64,000 bases of DNA from Spirosoma aerolatum (GTDB taxonomy: Bacteria > Bacteroidota > Bacteroidia > Cytophagales > Spirosomataceae): NCBI RefSeq assembly GCF_002056795.1, contig NZ_CP020104.1, positions 755,001-819,000 of the forward strand, in the 5' to 3' direction. Below are positions 35,775 to 44,848 of the stretch, piece after piece. Position numbers and translations under genes: made by a program. The notes under the pieces were generated by a model. It did not search any database. It was not told the origin of the DNA and saw only the letters and a list, made by a program, of their open reading frames with translations. Positions within the stretch are counted from its first letter, which is position 1; every line of letters begins with the position of its first letter.

Positions 35775-36731
35775 TTAGTTTGCATCAGGATTTAACCAGA
35801 CTACTTTTTGTTCCGGTGTGTGCTCCTGTCCCAGGATAGCTTTATATAAATCAGGGCGACGGGCTTTGCGGTAGCGATAGCCGCCTGCCTGCTGTAATTT
35901 TTCGGGTGTACAATTGGCTACCACCACATCGTTGCCTAACTCACGGCATTCGGCAATAACGTCGCCAAAAGGGTCGATAATCATCGAACAGCCATTTTTT
36001 AGCTGGTCGTCGTCCATACCGATGGGGTTGGAGAAGACCACATAAATACCATTGTCGTAGGCACGGGCGGGAAGCCACTTCATGAGCCAGGCCCGCCCTT
36101 TCATGCCGTCGAATTCAAGTCGGAGCGAGGTTGGGTCATTGGCCCGGTTTGCCCAGAGAGCTGGGTCGGCAAAACCTGCACCCGGTCGGGTAGACGGAGT
36201 TAACATCGTTACGTGAGGCATGAAAATAATGTCGGCTCCGAGCAAAGCCGTCGCTCGTACATTTTCGACAATGTTGTTATCGTAACAGATCAGAATACCG
36301 CATTTCCAACCGAGCAAATCAAAGACAACGTACGAATCGCCGGGCAGGACATGAGGGTTGATAAACGGATGCAGCTTTCGGTATTTAGCAACCAGGCCAT
36401 TCTTATCGACACAGACGTAGGCTTTAAACAGCTGATCCTGCTGATCTTTTTCAAATAGACCTGCCAGAATAACAATATCGTTTGCCTTCGCAATCTGGGT
36501 AAGTGCCTGAATGCTCTCCCCATCGGGAATGTACTCAGCTAAGTCGAGCATCTGCTCGCGCGATAGGTGTCGGGCAAAGGTATAGCCAGTAATTGAACAT
36601 TCGTGGAAGGCAATGACCTGAGCGCCCTGCTGAGCCGCCTTTGCCGATAGGTTACTGATGACCTGTAAATTATACGCTTTATCGCCACTGGCATTCTCGA
36701 ATTGAGCTGTTGCGATCTTCAGGTTTTGCAT
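35775..36731 (-). CDS. nitrilase-superfamily carbon-nitrogen hydrolase
   Basis: A 318-residue amidohydrolase of the nitrilase fold. The catalytic triad is visible: Glu in AFHECSITGY near 44, Lys in KYRKLHPF near 115 and Cys in GILICYDNN near 150. It cleaves C-N bonds in an amide, N-carbamoyl compound or nitrile; the substrate cannot be told from the sequence. It is a single gene, convergent with the sugar operon. Confidence 0.9.
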   Translation of the reverse strand: MQNLKIATAQFENASGDKAYNLQVISNLSAKAAQQGAQVIAFHECSITGYTFARHLSREQMLDLAEYIPDGESIQALTQIAKANDIVILAGLFEKDQQDQLFKAYVCVDKNGLVAKYRKLHPFINPHVLPGDSYVVFDLLGWKCGILICYDNNIVENVRATALLGADIIFMPHVTMLTPSTRPGAGFADPALWANRANDPTSLRLEFDGMKGRAWLMKWLPARAYDNGIYVVFSNPIGMDDDQLKNGCSMIIDPFGDVIAECRELGNDVVVANCTPEKLQQAGGYRYRKARRPDLYKAILGQEHTPEQKVVWLNPDAN

Positions 36732-37127
36732 GGCTTTTCTGTGGTAAAGAGCACTAAAGGTAGTTGGAATTTAGTACTCAATAGATTAAAAAACTATCCT
36801 ATGAAAAGCACAAAGTGGAATCAGCCGGATCGACTGAGTTGATCTGTTTTTGTTACGCTATACTTTGAATCGACCAGTGCGCTACCTTACCAGTCTATGA
36901 TGCCTGCTAGCCCGAAACCATAAAGAGGCAATCAGAGCGGCTACAGAAAAAAGGTGATTGGCTTCGTTATTCCGTAAGATCCAGCTAGTATGCGAGTCGT
37001 TGAGTCTACTGAAAATCTCGCCACTCTTTCCCTAATCCTGAACGTCATAGAAGCTGTTTGAGACAGGCTCTTACAACCTGCCTCAAACAGCTTCTATGAC
37101 GAGTCCAGCTATAACCCAATCGAGTTA
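36732..37127. other. 396-base gene-free interval
   Basis: No convincing gene. A minus-strand frame near 36895-37035 reads as a short coding-like piece with no start codon and is too weak to call. The right end holds the hairpin at 37043-37101. Confidence 0.6.
37043..37101. repeat. long hairpin downstream of the DUF892 gene
   Basis: Arms 37043-37067 and 37077-37101 pair at 24 of 25 positions (CGTCATAGAAGCTGTTTGAG in both). It begins 27 bases after the stop of the DUF892 gene on the minus strand and may serve as its 3' end. Confidence 0.85.
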
Positions 37128-37616
37128 CTACGCCTTCACCGCTTTTTGATTGGCCTTCGTCGTCGCTATTTCCGTTAGCTTTTCGTCGGTTTGCTTTTCT
37201 TCCTCCAGTGTTTGTTGGAGCAGATCAGCAATCTTGTCCTGACCTGCCTGTTGTGCCAGCGTTCGGGCGGTGCCGTAAGAAGCGATTTCGTAATGCTCCA
37301 CTTTCTGAGCAGCCCCGATAAGAGCCGCATCGGTGATCTCGTCACCGTCCAATTGGTCCAGCAAATCCTGCGCTTCTTCAATAAGTCCCTGCATAGCCAT
37401 ACAGGTTTCTCCATCGGGATCAATATCCAACTGTTTGGCCACCTGCTCAAGGCGCTGAACATGTTTTTCGGTTTGACGCTGGTGCTGTTCGAACGCCTGA
37501 CGTAGCTGGCTACTTTGTGCCTTGCTAATCAGTTGAGGCAGTGCTTCAAGAATCTGGTTTTCGGCGGAGTACAAATCCTGAATGGTGTGCTCCATTAAAT
37601 CCTGCATGTTTTTCAT
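37128..37616 (-). CDS. DUF892 (YciE/YciF) ferritin-like protein
   Basis: A 162-residue all-helical protein of the YciE/YciF family (LMEHTIQDLYSAENQILEALP near the N-terminus, then HQRQTEKHVQRLEQV and KVEHYEIASYGTARTLA). The repeated E-x(n)-E-x2-H patterns are those of a di-iron four-helix bundle. Family members are linked to stress response; ferroxidase activity is inferred. ATG at 37616 or 37607 may be used. Confidence 0.9.
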   Translation of the reverse strand: MKNMQDLMEHTIQDLYSAENQILEALPQLISKAQSSQLRQAFEQHQRQTEKHVQRLEQVAKQLDIDPDGETCMAMQGLIEEAQDLLDQLDGDEITDAALIGAAQKVEHYEIASYGTARTLAQQAGQDKIADLLQQTLEEEKQTDEKLTEIATTKANQKAVKA

Positions 37617-37728
37617 GACGTATTCGTTTTTTAGGACTTAACTCGGCAGAACGAAAAAAAGATAATGTGTTCAGGTGAAACAGGTCAGGAAGTAAGGCTA
37701 CGGTTCAGGGAACTGAACCCGGATACGC

Positions 37729-38334
37729 TCAAAGTCCTACCAGGTAGTCTGTCAACAGTTTCCACTGAAATTTCTGATAGAACAACCAGCCTGTTTCAGC
37801 AATAACTGTATTGATAGCCGCGCGATTGCCCGCTTCGGGTTGTCGATTGTTGATCCCTTCCTGGCGGCCAATTTCTGACGCTCTAATCGTTTTGCCCGTT
37901 AGCTCAACCCGGAACGTACTCTGCGCTTCCTTATGGAAAAAATGTTCGATCTGCTCTGTCGATTCATGAGGGTCGTGGCTGGGGTTTACGGTAAACTCTA
38001 CTCGGTTTTCAGTGCTGATAAAATCACGGACATGTACCCAGTTCTCGGGCATAGGGCCTGGCAACGCTACCCGGATATAGTCCCCGACTTGCGGCTGGTC
38101 GTTTAGCTTAGGCTGGCCGTTGGTATCGTGAAGCTGAAAATCGGCAGTGAGGCTGGACAGACCCGACCATCCATTTATGTTTAATAATTTACTGACTGAC
38201 AGTTTAAACGCTTCCTGCGCTTCGGCTTCGCTGGCGAATATGCGCTCACTGGAATAGCTAACATCTTTAGTTGCATCGCCCTGTAGCGCCTGCACTTCAT
38301 GTTCGATTCGATCGATAATAGGCTTCCGTTCCAT
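37729..38334 (-). CDS. hypothetical protein
   Basis: A 201-residue soluble protein with no signal peptide and no family I can name. The middle (about 80-150) is beta-rich, with VGDYIRVALPGPMPENWVHV and FTVNPSHDPHESTEQIEHFF. The last part is helical. It lies upstream of the DUF892 gene on the same strand, so the two might be co-transcribed stress genes. Coding character is convincing. Confidence 0.7.
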   Translation of the reverse strand: MERKPIIDRIEHEVQALQGDATKDVSYSSERIFASEAEAQEAFKLSVSKLLNINGWSGLSSLTADFQLHDTNGQPKLNDQPQVGDYIRVALPGPMPENWVHVRDFISTENRVEFTVNPSHDPHESTEQIEHFFHKEAQSTFRVELTGKTIRASEIGRQEGINNRQPEAGNRAAINTVIAETGWLFYQKFQWKLLTDYLVGL

Positions 38335-38490
38335 AGTGACTGAGTCGTAAACAGGTTATGACCGTCAATAAAACGTGTAAACCCTTTATCTGTTTGGCTG
38401 CCAGTTTAATAGTTCCAAAATGTGTACAATTTGATAGGGTATGGTCGCGGGGTACTAAATTGGCAGTAACCTCGCTAAGGCGCATTGATG

Positions 38491-38498
38491 TATATTTG
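38491..38498 (+). promoter_or_regulatory. -7 box before hemJ
   Basis: TATATTTG matches TAnnTTTG exactly and lies 18 bases before the ATG at 38517. No TTG box is seen at the right distance. Confidence 0.45.
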
Positions 38499-38516
38499 CC
38501 GCAACAATAGTTGGCC

Positions 38517-39044
38517 ATGACGTTCTTTTATAGCAAAGCGCTTCACATCATCTTTGTGGTAACCTGGTTTGCCGGGTTATTTTATATGCCCAGATTGTTC
38601 ATTTATGCCACCGAATCGGAACAACTGGACGAACCGGGCCGTAGCGCTGTACAAAAACAATTGCTGCTGATGCAGAATCGGCTCTGGTTTATTATTACCT
38701 GGCCATCGGCAATTATCACGCTGATTATGGGCCTCACGACCTGGTACAACTATGGGTCGACGCCCGATTGGCTGATCTATAAACTGGTGCTGGTGGCAGG
38801 CCTATACGTCTATCACATACTGTGTCATGTTCTGTATCGACAGCAGCAGCGTGGCGTATTTCGCTATACATCCACACAACTTCGCGTCTGGAACGAAGTA
38901 TCGACCCTGTTTCTTTTCGCCATCGTGTTTCTGGTGGTCCTGAAAGACGCCCTGAATATGCTGTGGGGGTTGTTAGGGATTTTCGGCCTCATGATCGCTC
39001 TGATGATGGGTATCCGCGTGTACAAGCGGCTGCGGAAAGAGTAA
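38517..39044 (+). CDS. hemJ: protoporphyrinogen IX oxidase, HemJ-type membrane protein
   Basis: A 175-residue membrane protein with four or five transmembrane helices. The motif ALHIIFVVTWFAGLFYMPRL near residues 8-27 and KLVLVAGLYVYHILCHVLYR near 88-107 carry the histidines and the Arg/Lys typical of HemJ (UPF0093), which oxidises protoporphyrinogen IX in haem synthesis. A TTG at 38511 would add two residues; ATG at 38517 is preferred. It is divergent from the 201-residue hypothetical gene and convergent with the phosphatase-fold gene. Confidence 0.85.
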   Translation: MTFFYSKALHIIFVVTWFAGLFYMPRLFIYATESEQLDEPGRSAVQKQLLLMQNRLWFIITWPSAIITLIMGLTTWYNYGSTPDWLIYKLVLVAGLYVYHILCHVLYRQQQRGVFRYTSTQLRVWNEVSTLFLFAIVFLVVLKDALNMLWGLLGIFGLMIALMMGIRVYKRLRKE

Positions 39045-39111
39045 TGTGTAGGCTTTAAGATATGACGGTAGCGGCCGCCCGTTTCCACGGGACATATATC
39101 TAATTGGTGTA

Positions 39112-40260
39112 TTATTTCTGCTGAGCCAGTAACTCGTTGGGGGCATGCAGGGACTTCTTCAAGACATACTGCGCCAGTACAGGAAAATGGTCGGAAAACG
39201 AAATGCCCGATAAGGTTTGACAGGTTTTAATGGCCCAGTCGCTGCTGACGAACTGCTGGTCGATTCGGACACAGTACGGATGGCGGTTTAGCGTAAAGCC
39301 AAGCCCCTGTCCGGCTTCTTCGAATGCGTTTTTGAAGTTTTGCCGAAGCTTGCCGTACGAATACCCGATGGGCGTTTCATTGAAGTCGCCACAAATAATA
39401 ACGGGGTATCGGCTACCCGCTACGTACGATTCTACTTCCAAGAACTGTTCGTTCCGGTGCTCAAAGCCTTCTTTCAATTTCTGGAAGGTATCAATCAACG
39501 ATGTAGCAAACTGGATGAGGTGCCCCGATTTCAGCGCATCGACCGCCTGATTGGTTCGTACCCCCATCGACCATAAATGGACGTTGACAACCCGGATGGT
39601 GTCGGCACCGTAGGCAATATCGGCACACAGAAACCCATTGATGTCGGGACCGTTCGACCGATCCCAGATATGACCATACTGATTAACGATCGGATACTGA
39701 GAAAACAACGCTAAACCTATTTCACGATCTTTATCGAAGCAGGTAAGCTTTTCCATTTTTGCCGTGTATTGCCGTTCGATCTGACTATTGGGCGAATATT
39801 CCTGAAAACACGCAATATCGGCTTTTAGGGAAGAGAGATCGACGCCATTCTGGAACGTTTCACTGTTGAAACTCAGTACATTTAAGGTACGGGCCTGGCT
39901 CATATCGGTATCGCCACTGTCGGTGCCCAGCAATCGTTTGACCACAACAAACGAGAACAATACCCAGATTATCCCAGCCATTGCTACGGCGGTTTGTTGC
40001 TTTCGAAACAGGTAGATGCAGGCCATAAAACCACCCAGAATAGCGAGCGGCAGGCTCATCATGACAAAGCCCCCCAGCCAATGATTGACGACCGGGTAGT
40101 AGCAGAAGGCCATGCTGAAAAACAAATAACCGAGTGCTGTATAGGCAATCGGAAACTGGCGGTATGTATGCACTAAATAAGTTGCCAGCTTGCCCAGCGT
40201 TTTCAAGTAAGGTTGTATACTCGTCAAAAGAGATCGTATCAGGTTGTGAAAAGTTGCCAT
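39112..40260 (-). CDS. membrane-anchored endonuclease/exonuclease/phosphatase-fold protein
   Basis: A 382-residue protein with three hydrophobic N-terminal helices (about 36-56, 60-84 and 90-110) and a C-terminal EEP domain (about 125-370). Fold motifs seen are LNVLSFNSE, CFQEYSP (metal Glu), VVNVHLWS, IICGDFNETP and SFSDHFPV (catalytic His). The active site is intact. It may cleave a lipid or nucleotide phosphodiester at the membrane; the substrate is unknown. The coiled-coil gene 44 bases upstream is probably in the same operon. Confidence 0.87.
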   Translation of the reverse strand: MATFHNLIRSLLTSIQPYLKTLGKLATYLVHTYRQFPIAYTALGYLFFSMAFCYYPVVNHWLGGFVMMSLPLAILGGFMACIYLFRKQQTAVAMAGIIWVLFSFVVVKRLLGTDSGDTDMSQARTLNVLSFNSETFQNGVDLSSLKADIACFQEYSPNSQIERQYTAKMEKLTCFDKDREIGLALFSQYPIVNQYGHIWDRSNGPDINGFLCADIAYGADTIRVVNVHLWSMGVRTNQAVDALKSGHLIQFATSLIDTFQKLKEGFEHRNEQFLEVESYVAGSRYPVIICGDFNETPIGYSYGKLRQNFKNAFEEAGQGLGFTLNRHPYCVRIDQQFVSSDWAIKTCQTLSGISFSDHFPVLAQYVLKKSLHAPNELLAQQK

Positions 40261-40304
40261 AGATTAACCGTTGAGTTAGCTATAAGAGCCTCTAAACAGG
40301 CCAA

Positions 40305-41249
40305 TTATTTGACATCGAAACGGCCACTGCCAATGCGGAAGCCTTCGGCATATAACTCCACCGTATAAGGGCCTGGTTTATAAGGCGCGTCTCTCCGAAA
40401 CAGAATGTCGACCTGCTGGTCGCTGTTTTCAAACAGTACCGTTTGGCGGGTGCTGTAACCGATTTCGTGGCCCTCTGCCCATATAACCCCACCATTGTCA
40501 CCAACAACGGCCCCGTTGACGTCCAGAATCCGGGCGTATATGTCTTTGTTGTTCTTTACAGCTACTGGGTTCGACGGCATAATGAAGGTGATCTTCAGTC
40601 GGTCGATACGCGACGCTTTGTACATACCGCCCCGACGCTCTTTGCCGTTGGCTGCCACAGCGGCCACTTCTACGTTGACCGCCTTCATGGCTGATGCCAG
40701 CGATACTTTGTTTTTTAATTCGGCATTCTGGAGGGAATAATCGTCAACTGTTTGGGTCAGGGCAGCTTTTTCGTGCTTTAACCCTTCATTTTCGGTAAGG
40801 ATCGTTTGCTTTTCTTCTTCAAGTACTCGCGCCCGATTGAGCAAGGTGCCATTTTCGGTTTTTAGCTGGCGGAGGTTAACGTCATTCTGAGCTAGGAAGG
40901 CTTTATAGTCGTTGATTTTCAGGTTGTATTGCTGAATGGAGAACGAAAGGTCGTACTTCAGTTTTTTCTTATCGCTTTCCAGTTGCCGCTTAATTCGCTC
41001 CAGTTCACTCACGCTACCACCTAACTTGCGGACTTCGATGATCTTATTATCCAGTACCGACGAAATGGAATCGAGCTTTTGTTGGGTAGAGGCAAATTGC
41101 TCCACCTTGGCCGTCAGCAGTTTCTGAACCTCCAGCGTTTCGTTGCGAGAGCCCACAAATAAATAGGCCAGCAGCGCCATTACGCCCACCAGTGCCCCAA
41201 TGGTCATGTTCAGAACGCCCTGTTTATGATTTGCTGTTTGGATTTCCAT
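40305..41249 (-). CDS. membrane-anchored coiled-coil protein
   Basis: A 314-residue protein with a short cytosolic start, one transmembrane helix (about 17-34), a long coiled coil (about 38-190, full of heptads such as LEEEKQTILTENEGLKHEKAAL with no helix breakers) and a beta-rich C-terminal domain (about 205-314, with GKERRGGMYKASRIDRLKITF). I do not recognise a named family. By topology the coiled coil and end domain would lie outside the cytoplasm. It lies between the sensor kinase and the EEP-fold gene. Confidence 0.8.
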   Translation of the reverse strand: MEIQTANHKQGVLNMTIGALVGVMALLAYLFVGSRNETLEVQKLLTAKVEQFASTQQKLDSISSVLDNKIIEVRKLGGSVSELERIKRQLESDKKKLKYDLSFSIQQYNLKINDYKAFLAQNDVNLRQLKTENGTLLNRARVLEEEKQTILTENEGLKHEKAALTQTVDDYSLQNAELKNKVSLASAMKAVNVEVAAVAANGKERRGGMYKASRIDRLKITFIMPSNPVAVKNNKDIYARILDVNGAVVGDNGGVIWAEGHEIGYSTRQTVLFENSDQQVDILFRRDAPYKPGPYTVELYAEGFRIGSGRFDVK

Positions 41250-41257
41250 AGGTACTT

Positions 41258-41306
41258 GTTGCTTTGTAGCCCCCTCGTCCTCAGAGATAGGGAGCTACAA
41301 AGCAAC
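41258..41306. repeat. hairpin between the sensor kinase and coiled-coil genes
   Basis: Perfect 13-base arms GTTGCTTTGTAGC (41258-41270) and GCTACAAAGCAAC (41294-41306). It lies downstream of the kinase stop and may separate the two transcripts. There is no T-run. Confidence 0.7.
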
Positions 41307-41349
41307 GATACCGAACTTAATCAGGACTTAATCTGAGTTTAAAATTACC

Positions 41350-42732
41350 TTAAAATGGAGCGATACTGGGGAGGGTAAGGATAAAAGTAGTGCCCGCCTG
41401 CGTCGATTTAACAGAAATGGTGCCCTTATGAATCTCGACAACCTGGGCCACAACGGCCAGACCAACCCCGTGCCCTTTGCTCGATGGGGCCGTGGCATTA
41501 CTGCGAAAGAAGGGTTGGAAAATGTAGGGGAGATCGGTTTCCGGTATTTGAGGGCCTTCGTTAAAAACAATGATGATGATTGTGGTCGTCTTCGCCTGGA
41601 AGGTTACCTGTGCCGTTTTGTCGGGCGAAAATTTGCAGGCGTTATCCAGCAGATTCATCAGCAGTACTTTGAGTGCGGCACGATTTCCCTGTGTTATCAG
41701 CGCTTCTTCCTCATCCGGGAAGTCGGAAAAAGTAAGCTGGATGTGGTAGTTCTCGTGCCAGCTTTGCAACTGAGTTTTTGATTCCCAGAGCAGTTCATCC
41801 ATACGAACGGGTTCTACAGCCATGGTATCGGCCCGCATGGAGGTATTGGCTAGTTCCAGTAAGGTATTGGTCAGTTGGGCCAGATGGCGGGTATCCTCCT
41901 GAAGCGACTGAAGTGTCCGTTCATAGGCATCGGGATTTCGCTTCTGGATTAAGGCAACGTCAATCTGCGAATTGATTTTGGTGAGCGGGTTTTTTAACTC
42001 GTGCGACACATTGGCGATGAACATCTTCTGTTTGTTGATGGCTTGCTCAATGCGGTCGAGTAGCTGATTGAAGGTCGCTACCAATACGCCTATTTCGTCG
42101 GAGCGGTTAGGGTGTTCCACCCGTTTCGATACATCGGCCGGAAAAATCGTATTCACCTGCTGCACAATGCCCGACATGGGAGCCAGCGCCCGGTCGGCAA
42201 AAAACCAGCCCGAAATTCCCAGAAGCAGGAGAGCTGCCAGAACCATCACAATCAGAATCTTTTTCAGATCGTCCAGCGCTTCGTGCCCCGTCTGATCAAT
42301 ACCACTGACAATCACCCAATCACTGCTGTTGGCTTTGGCCAGGTGAATGGCTACTACCTGATATTCGTGCTGGCGCAGGTAAAGCGTTTGGGCGGTCGAG
42401 TCGAGTTGCGGAATAAACTGCTCGTGAAATCGGGTGTTGGCCGGATTGTTGGAAAAAAGTACTTGTTTGGTTTTAGCGTTATAGATCGAAATGTTTTCGT
42501 TGAGTAGTGGCTCTTTATTCCCCGCATCAATCACGCGGAGTACCGTGCTATCCGTTTGCTGTAAGTCGAACAGGAGGGTAGTGGTGGTGATAGCCCGATC
42601 CTGAAGTCGTCGGAAAAAGCGTTTTTCGAGGTAGAGTTTGCTGAAAAAATAAACCCCGAGCGAAAACAACAGCAGAATGACCGTTACCAGTAGCGCAAAT
42701 TGAACCGTAAGTCGGGTGCGAATATTGGTCAT
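41350..42732 (-). CDS. sensor histidine kinase (EnvZ/QseC type)
   Basis: A 460-residue kinase: transmembrane helices near 8-30 and 166-188 flank a periplasmic sensor part, then HAMP (about 185-240), HisKA with phospho-His in FIANVSHELKNPLTKI near 247, and HATPase with NLLDNACKFS near 363 and the GHGVGLAVV G-box near 415. The ATG at 42732 overlaps the response regulator stop (TGATG), so translation is coupled. Confidence 0.93.
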   Translation of the reverse strand: MTNIRTRLTVQFALLVTVILLLFSLGVYFFSKLYLEKRFFRRLQDRAITTTTLLFDLQQTDSTVLRVIDAGNKEPLLNENISIYNAKTKQVLFSNNPANTRFHEQFIPQLDSTAQTLYLRQHEYQVVAIHLAKANSSDWVIVSGIDQTGHEALDDLKKILIVMVLAALLLLGISGWFFADRALAPMSGIVQQVNTIFPADVSKRVEHPNRSDEIGVLVATFNQLLDRIEQAINKQKMFIANVSHELKNPLTKINSQIDVALIQKRNPDAYERTLQSLQEDTRHLAQLTNTLLELANTSMRADTMAVEPVRMDELLWESKTQLQSWHENYHIQLTFSDFPDEEEALITQGNRAALKVLLMNLLDNACKFSPDKTAQVTFQAKTTTIIIIVFNEGPQIPETDLPYIFQPFFRSNATAPSSKGHGVGLAVVAQVVEIHKGTISVKSTQAGTTFILTLPSIAPF

Positions 42733-43412
42733 CACGACACGAGCTTTACAACATATCCCATACCGATCTGTGTGTGCAACAATTTGGGATTGAAGTCTTT
42801 ATCGATCTTTTTGCGGAGAAAATTTATATATACTTCAATGACGTTGGTACCCGTATCGAAGGTCAGATCCCAAAGCCGCTCGGCCAGTTCCACCTTAGAA
42901 ATCACCCGTCCCTGATGGCGCAGGAAATATTCGAGTAACTGAAACTCCTTGGCCGTCAGCGAGATCTCACGGCCTGCACGGGTTACCGTTTTGGTATCGG
43001 TATTCAGCTCAAGATCGGCAATTTTCAATACATTGCTGGGCTGAATGGAATGATGCGTTCGACGGGTAAGCGCCCGAACCCGCGCCATAAGTTCTCCAAA
43101 TACAAACGGTTTGACCAGGTAATCATCGGCTCCTGCGTCAAGTCCCACAATTTTATCGTCGGTTGTTCCCAGCGCGGTCAGCATCAGAATCGGGGTGGCC
43201 ACGTTGGCTTCCCGTAGCTTTCGGCAAAGCTCCAGACCATTCATGCCGGGCAGAATAATATCGGAAATGATAAGTGCATAAGGCGACCGGGTAGCCAGTT
43301 GAAAGCCCAGGATACCGTCGTAGGCTACATCGACTTCCCACTGGTGCTCTTCGAGTCCCTGTCTAATACTCTGAACCGTTTTGACTTCATCCTCAATCAG
43401 CAGAATTTTCAT
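42732..43412 (-). CDS. OmpR-family response regulator
   Basis: A 226-residue regulator. The receiver domain has the acidic pair in IEDEV, phospho-Asp in LIISDIILPGMNG near 51 and Lys in DDYLVKPF near 102. The C-terminal winged helix (about 130-226) ends with TNVIEVYINFLRKKIDK. It pairs with the kinase that overlaps it. ATG at 43412 (MKILLIEDE) is the natural start; the longer frame to 43478 is not needed. A C-terminal Val-Ser end follows the usual GYVVK strand. Confidence 0.94.
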   Translation of the reverse strand: MKILLIEDEVKTVQSIRQGLEEHQWEVDVAYDGILGFQLATRSPYALIISDIILPGMNGLELCRKLREANVATPILMLTALGTTDDKIVGLDAGADDYLVKPFVFGELMARVRALTRRTHHSIQPSNVLKIADLELNTDTKTVTRAGREISLTAKEFQLLEYFLRHQGRVISKVELAERLWDLTFDTGTNVIEVYINFLRKKIDKDFNPKLLHTQIGMGYVVKLVS

Positions 43413-43798
43413 AGGTCCGGCTCTTACGACCCTCGAATTTATAGAAATAACGTATTGGATAGTCGATTTGAGTAACAAACCTCTCTTGTACGGTATCTGA
43501 ATAACCTATAAACGTTGTAGGGTGCAATTGCATATTACTTAAGTTCAAGTAATGAGTTTTGACTCGGGCGAGTGCGGGACTTACGGATGATGAGCAGCCG
43601 TTCATCCGTCAAACAATTCTAAATCTACCTTTTTTCTTGGCTATCTACCAAAAGGCGTTTAATTTCAACAGCCGTATTGCCTAGAGTTCAGGAGCGGTTG
43701 AATTCAACCAACGTTTAGGAAAGTGGCTTGCAACGCTTGGTTGGTTATAGGGCTCTTTCCGTTGATAACACAACATCTATTATACTTCAACGTCGTCT
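43413..43798. other. gene-free divergent intergenic region
   Basis: 386 bases between the response regulator and the tandem kinase genes, with no credible gene. It contains the perfect palindrome GGTTGAATTCAACC (43696-43709) and an ATTACTT/AAGTAAT inverted repeat near 43533-43552. Both are possible operator sites for the divergent genes. Confidence 0.6.
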
Positions 43799-44848
43799 GT
43801 GAACGTCTTTACTGACAAAAAATTACGACTTATTGGCCCATTCGTCCTGTTTCTGGTGGGTACGCTGTTCTTTCGGCTCGATTGGTATCTTGAGCGATCG
43901 ACGGATACGCTGGTTCGTTCGGACCTGATCGCTTTGTCGGCTGGTTATATCTGCTGGCATGTGGCCAGGTGGATCGTAATGCGCTTGCAGAAACGGTATC
44001 CTGGCCTGGATAATACCCGGCGCAGGCTGATTTGGATGGCGGTTTTGCTACCTGTACTGGTCAATTTTGCCTGGTTGATTCGTCAGCTTGCCCATATGGC
44101 TTTCAATAATCTGCAATACCTAACCCAAACGCTGTCAAACTATACGTATTCGATTGGTATTCAGTTATTTTACCACTTCGTTTACTTTATTATTTACGAA
44201 GGAGGCTATGTATTACGCGAGTGGCAGCAAGCCTACGAACACAACGAACGACTGAAGAAAGCGAAACTAAGGCATCAGCTCGATACCCTGAAAAGTCAGA
44301 TCAATCCGCATTTTTTGTTCAATAGTCTTAATTCACTGTCGATGCTGATTTACGAGAGCCCGCGTCAGGCCGAAACCTTTGTGGATGAGTTGAGTAGCGT
44401 ATATCGGTATTTACTGCGGGCGAACGATCAGGAACTTACCTCATTAAACCGGGAACTACAATTTATCCGGTCGTATTTTCAGTTGCTAAAAACGCGCTAC
44501 GGAGCTGGCGTTGAGCTGACTATATCGGTCGATGATGAAGTGCTTGAGCATAAGTTACCCCCGTTGACCCTGCAACTGCTGGTAGAAAATGCGGTTAAGC
44601 ATAATGTTATTTTGCCAGCCCGACCGCTGGTTATTGCGATTCAGACGCAGGGTAATACGCTGATTGTGCAGAACAATCTGCAACGGAAAACGACCTCCGT
44701 ATTGTCCAATAAAGTAGGTTTAGCGCACATAGCGGCCAAATATCGGTTGCTGGGGCAGCGTGCTATTTCGATACAGGAAGATAATGGCCTGTTTGTAATC
44801 ACTCTCCCACTGGTAGTGGGTCAATCGGAACCGGAAACAACGCTATGA
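43799..44848 (+). CDS. LytS-type sensor histidine kinase, first of a tandem pair
   Basis: A 349-residue membrane kinase with four predicted transmembrane helices (about 12-28, 42-60, 80-103, 118-140), then a His_kinase domain with phospho-His in QINPHFLFNSLNSLSML near 174, and an ATP-binding N-box LLVENAVKHNVI near 260. The start is GTG at 43799, since the frame is closed just upstream. The stop overlaps the start of the second kinase by four bases (ATGA). Such kinases usually signal to a LytTR-domain regulator; none lies nearby. Confidence 0.88.
   Translation: MNVFTDKKLRLIGPFVLFLVGTLFFRLDWYLERSTDTLVRSDLIALSAGYICWHVARWIVMRLQKRYPGLDNTRRRLIWMAVLLPVLVNFAWLIRQLAHMAFNNLQYLTQTLSNYTYSIGIQLFYHFVYFIIYEGGYVLREWQQAYEHNERLKKAKLRHQLDTLKSQINPHFLFNSLNSLSMLIYESPRQAETFVDELSSVYRYLLRANDQELTSLNRELQFIRSYFQLLKTRYGAGVELTISVDDEVLEHKLPPLTLQLLVENAVKHNVILPARPLVIAIQTQGNTLIVQNNLQRKTTSVLSNKVGLAHIAAKYRLLGQRAISIQEDNGLFVITLPLVVGQSEPETTL

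Noticed and set aside
36895..37035. Short coding-like piece on the minus strand, perhaps a transposase remnant
   Set aside because: About 45 codons, no start, no recognisable motif; not enough to call.
43393..43605. 70-residue frame overlapping the response regulator start
   Set aside because: Overlaps a real gene start and an intergenic region; composition is not coding-like.
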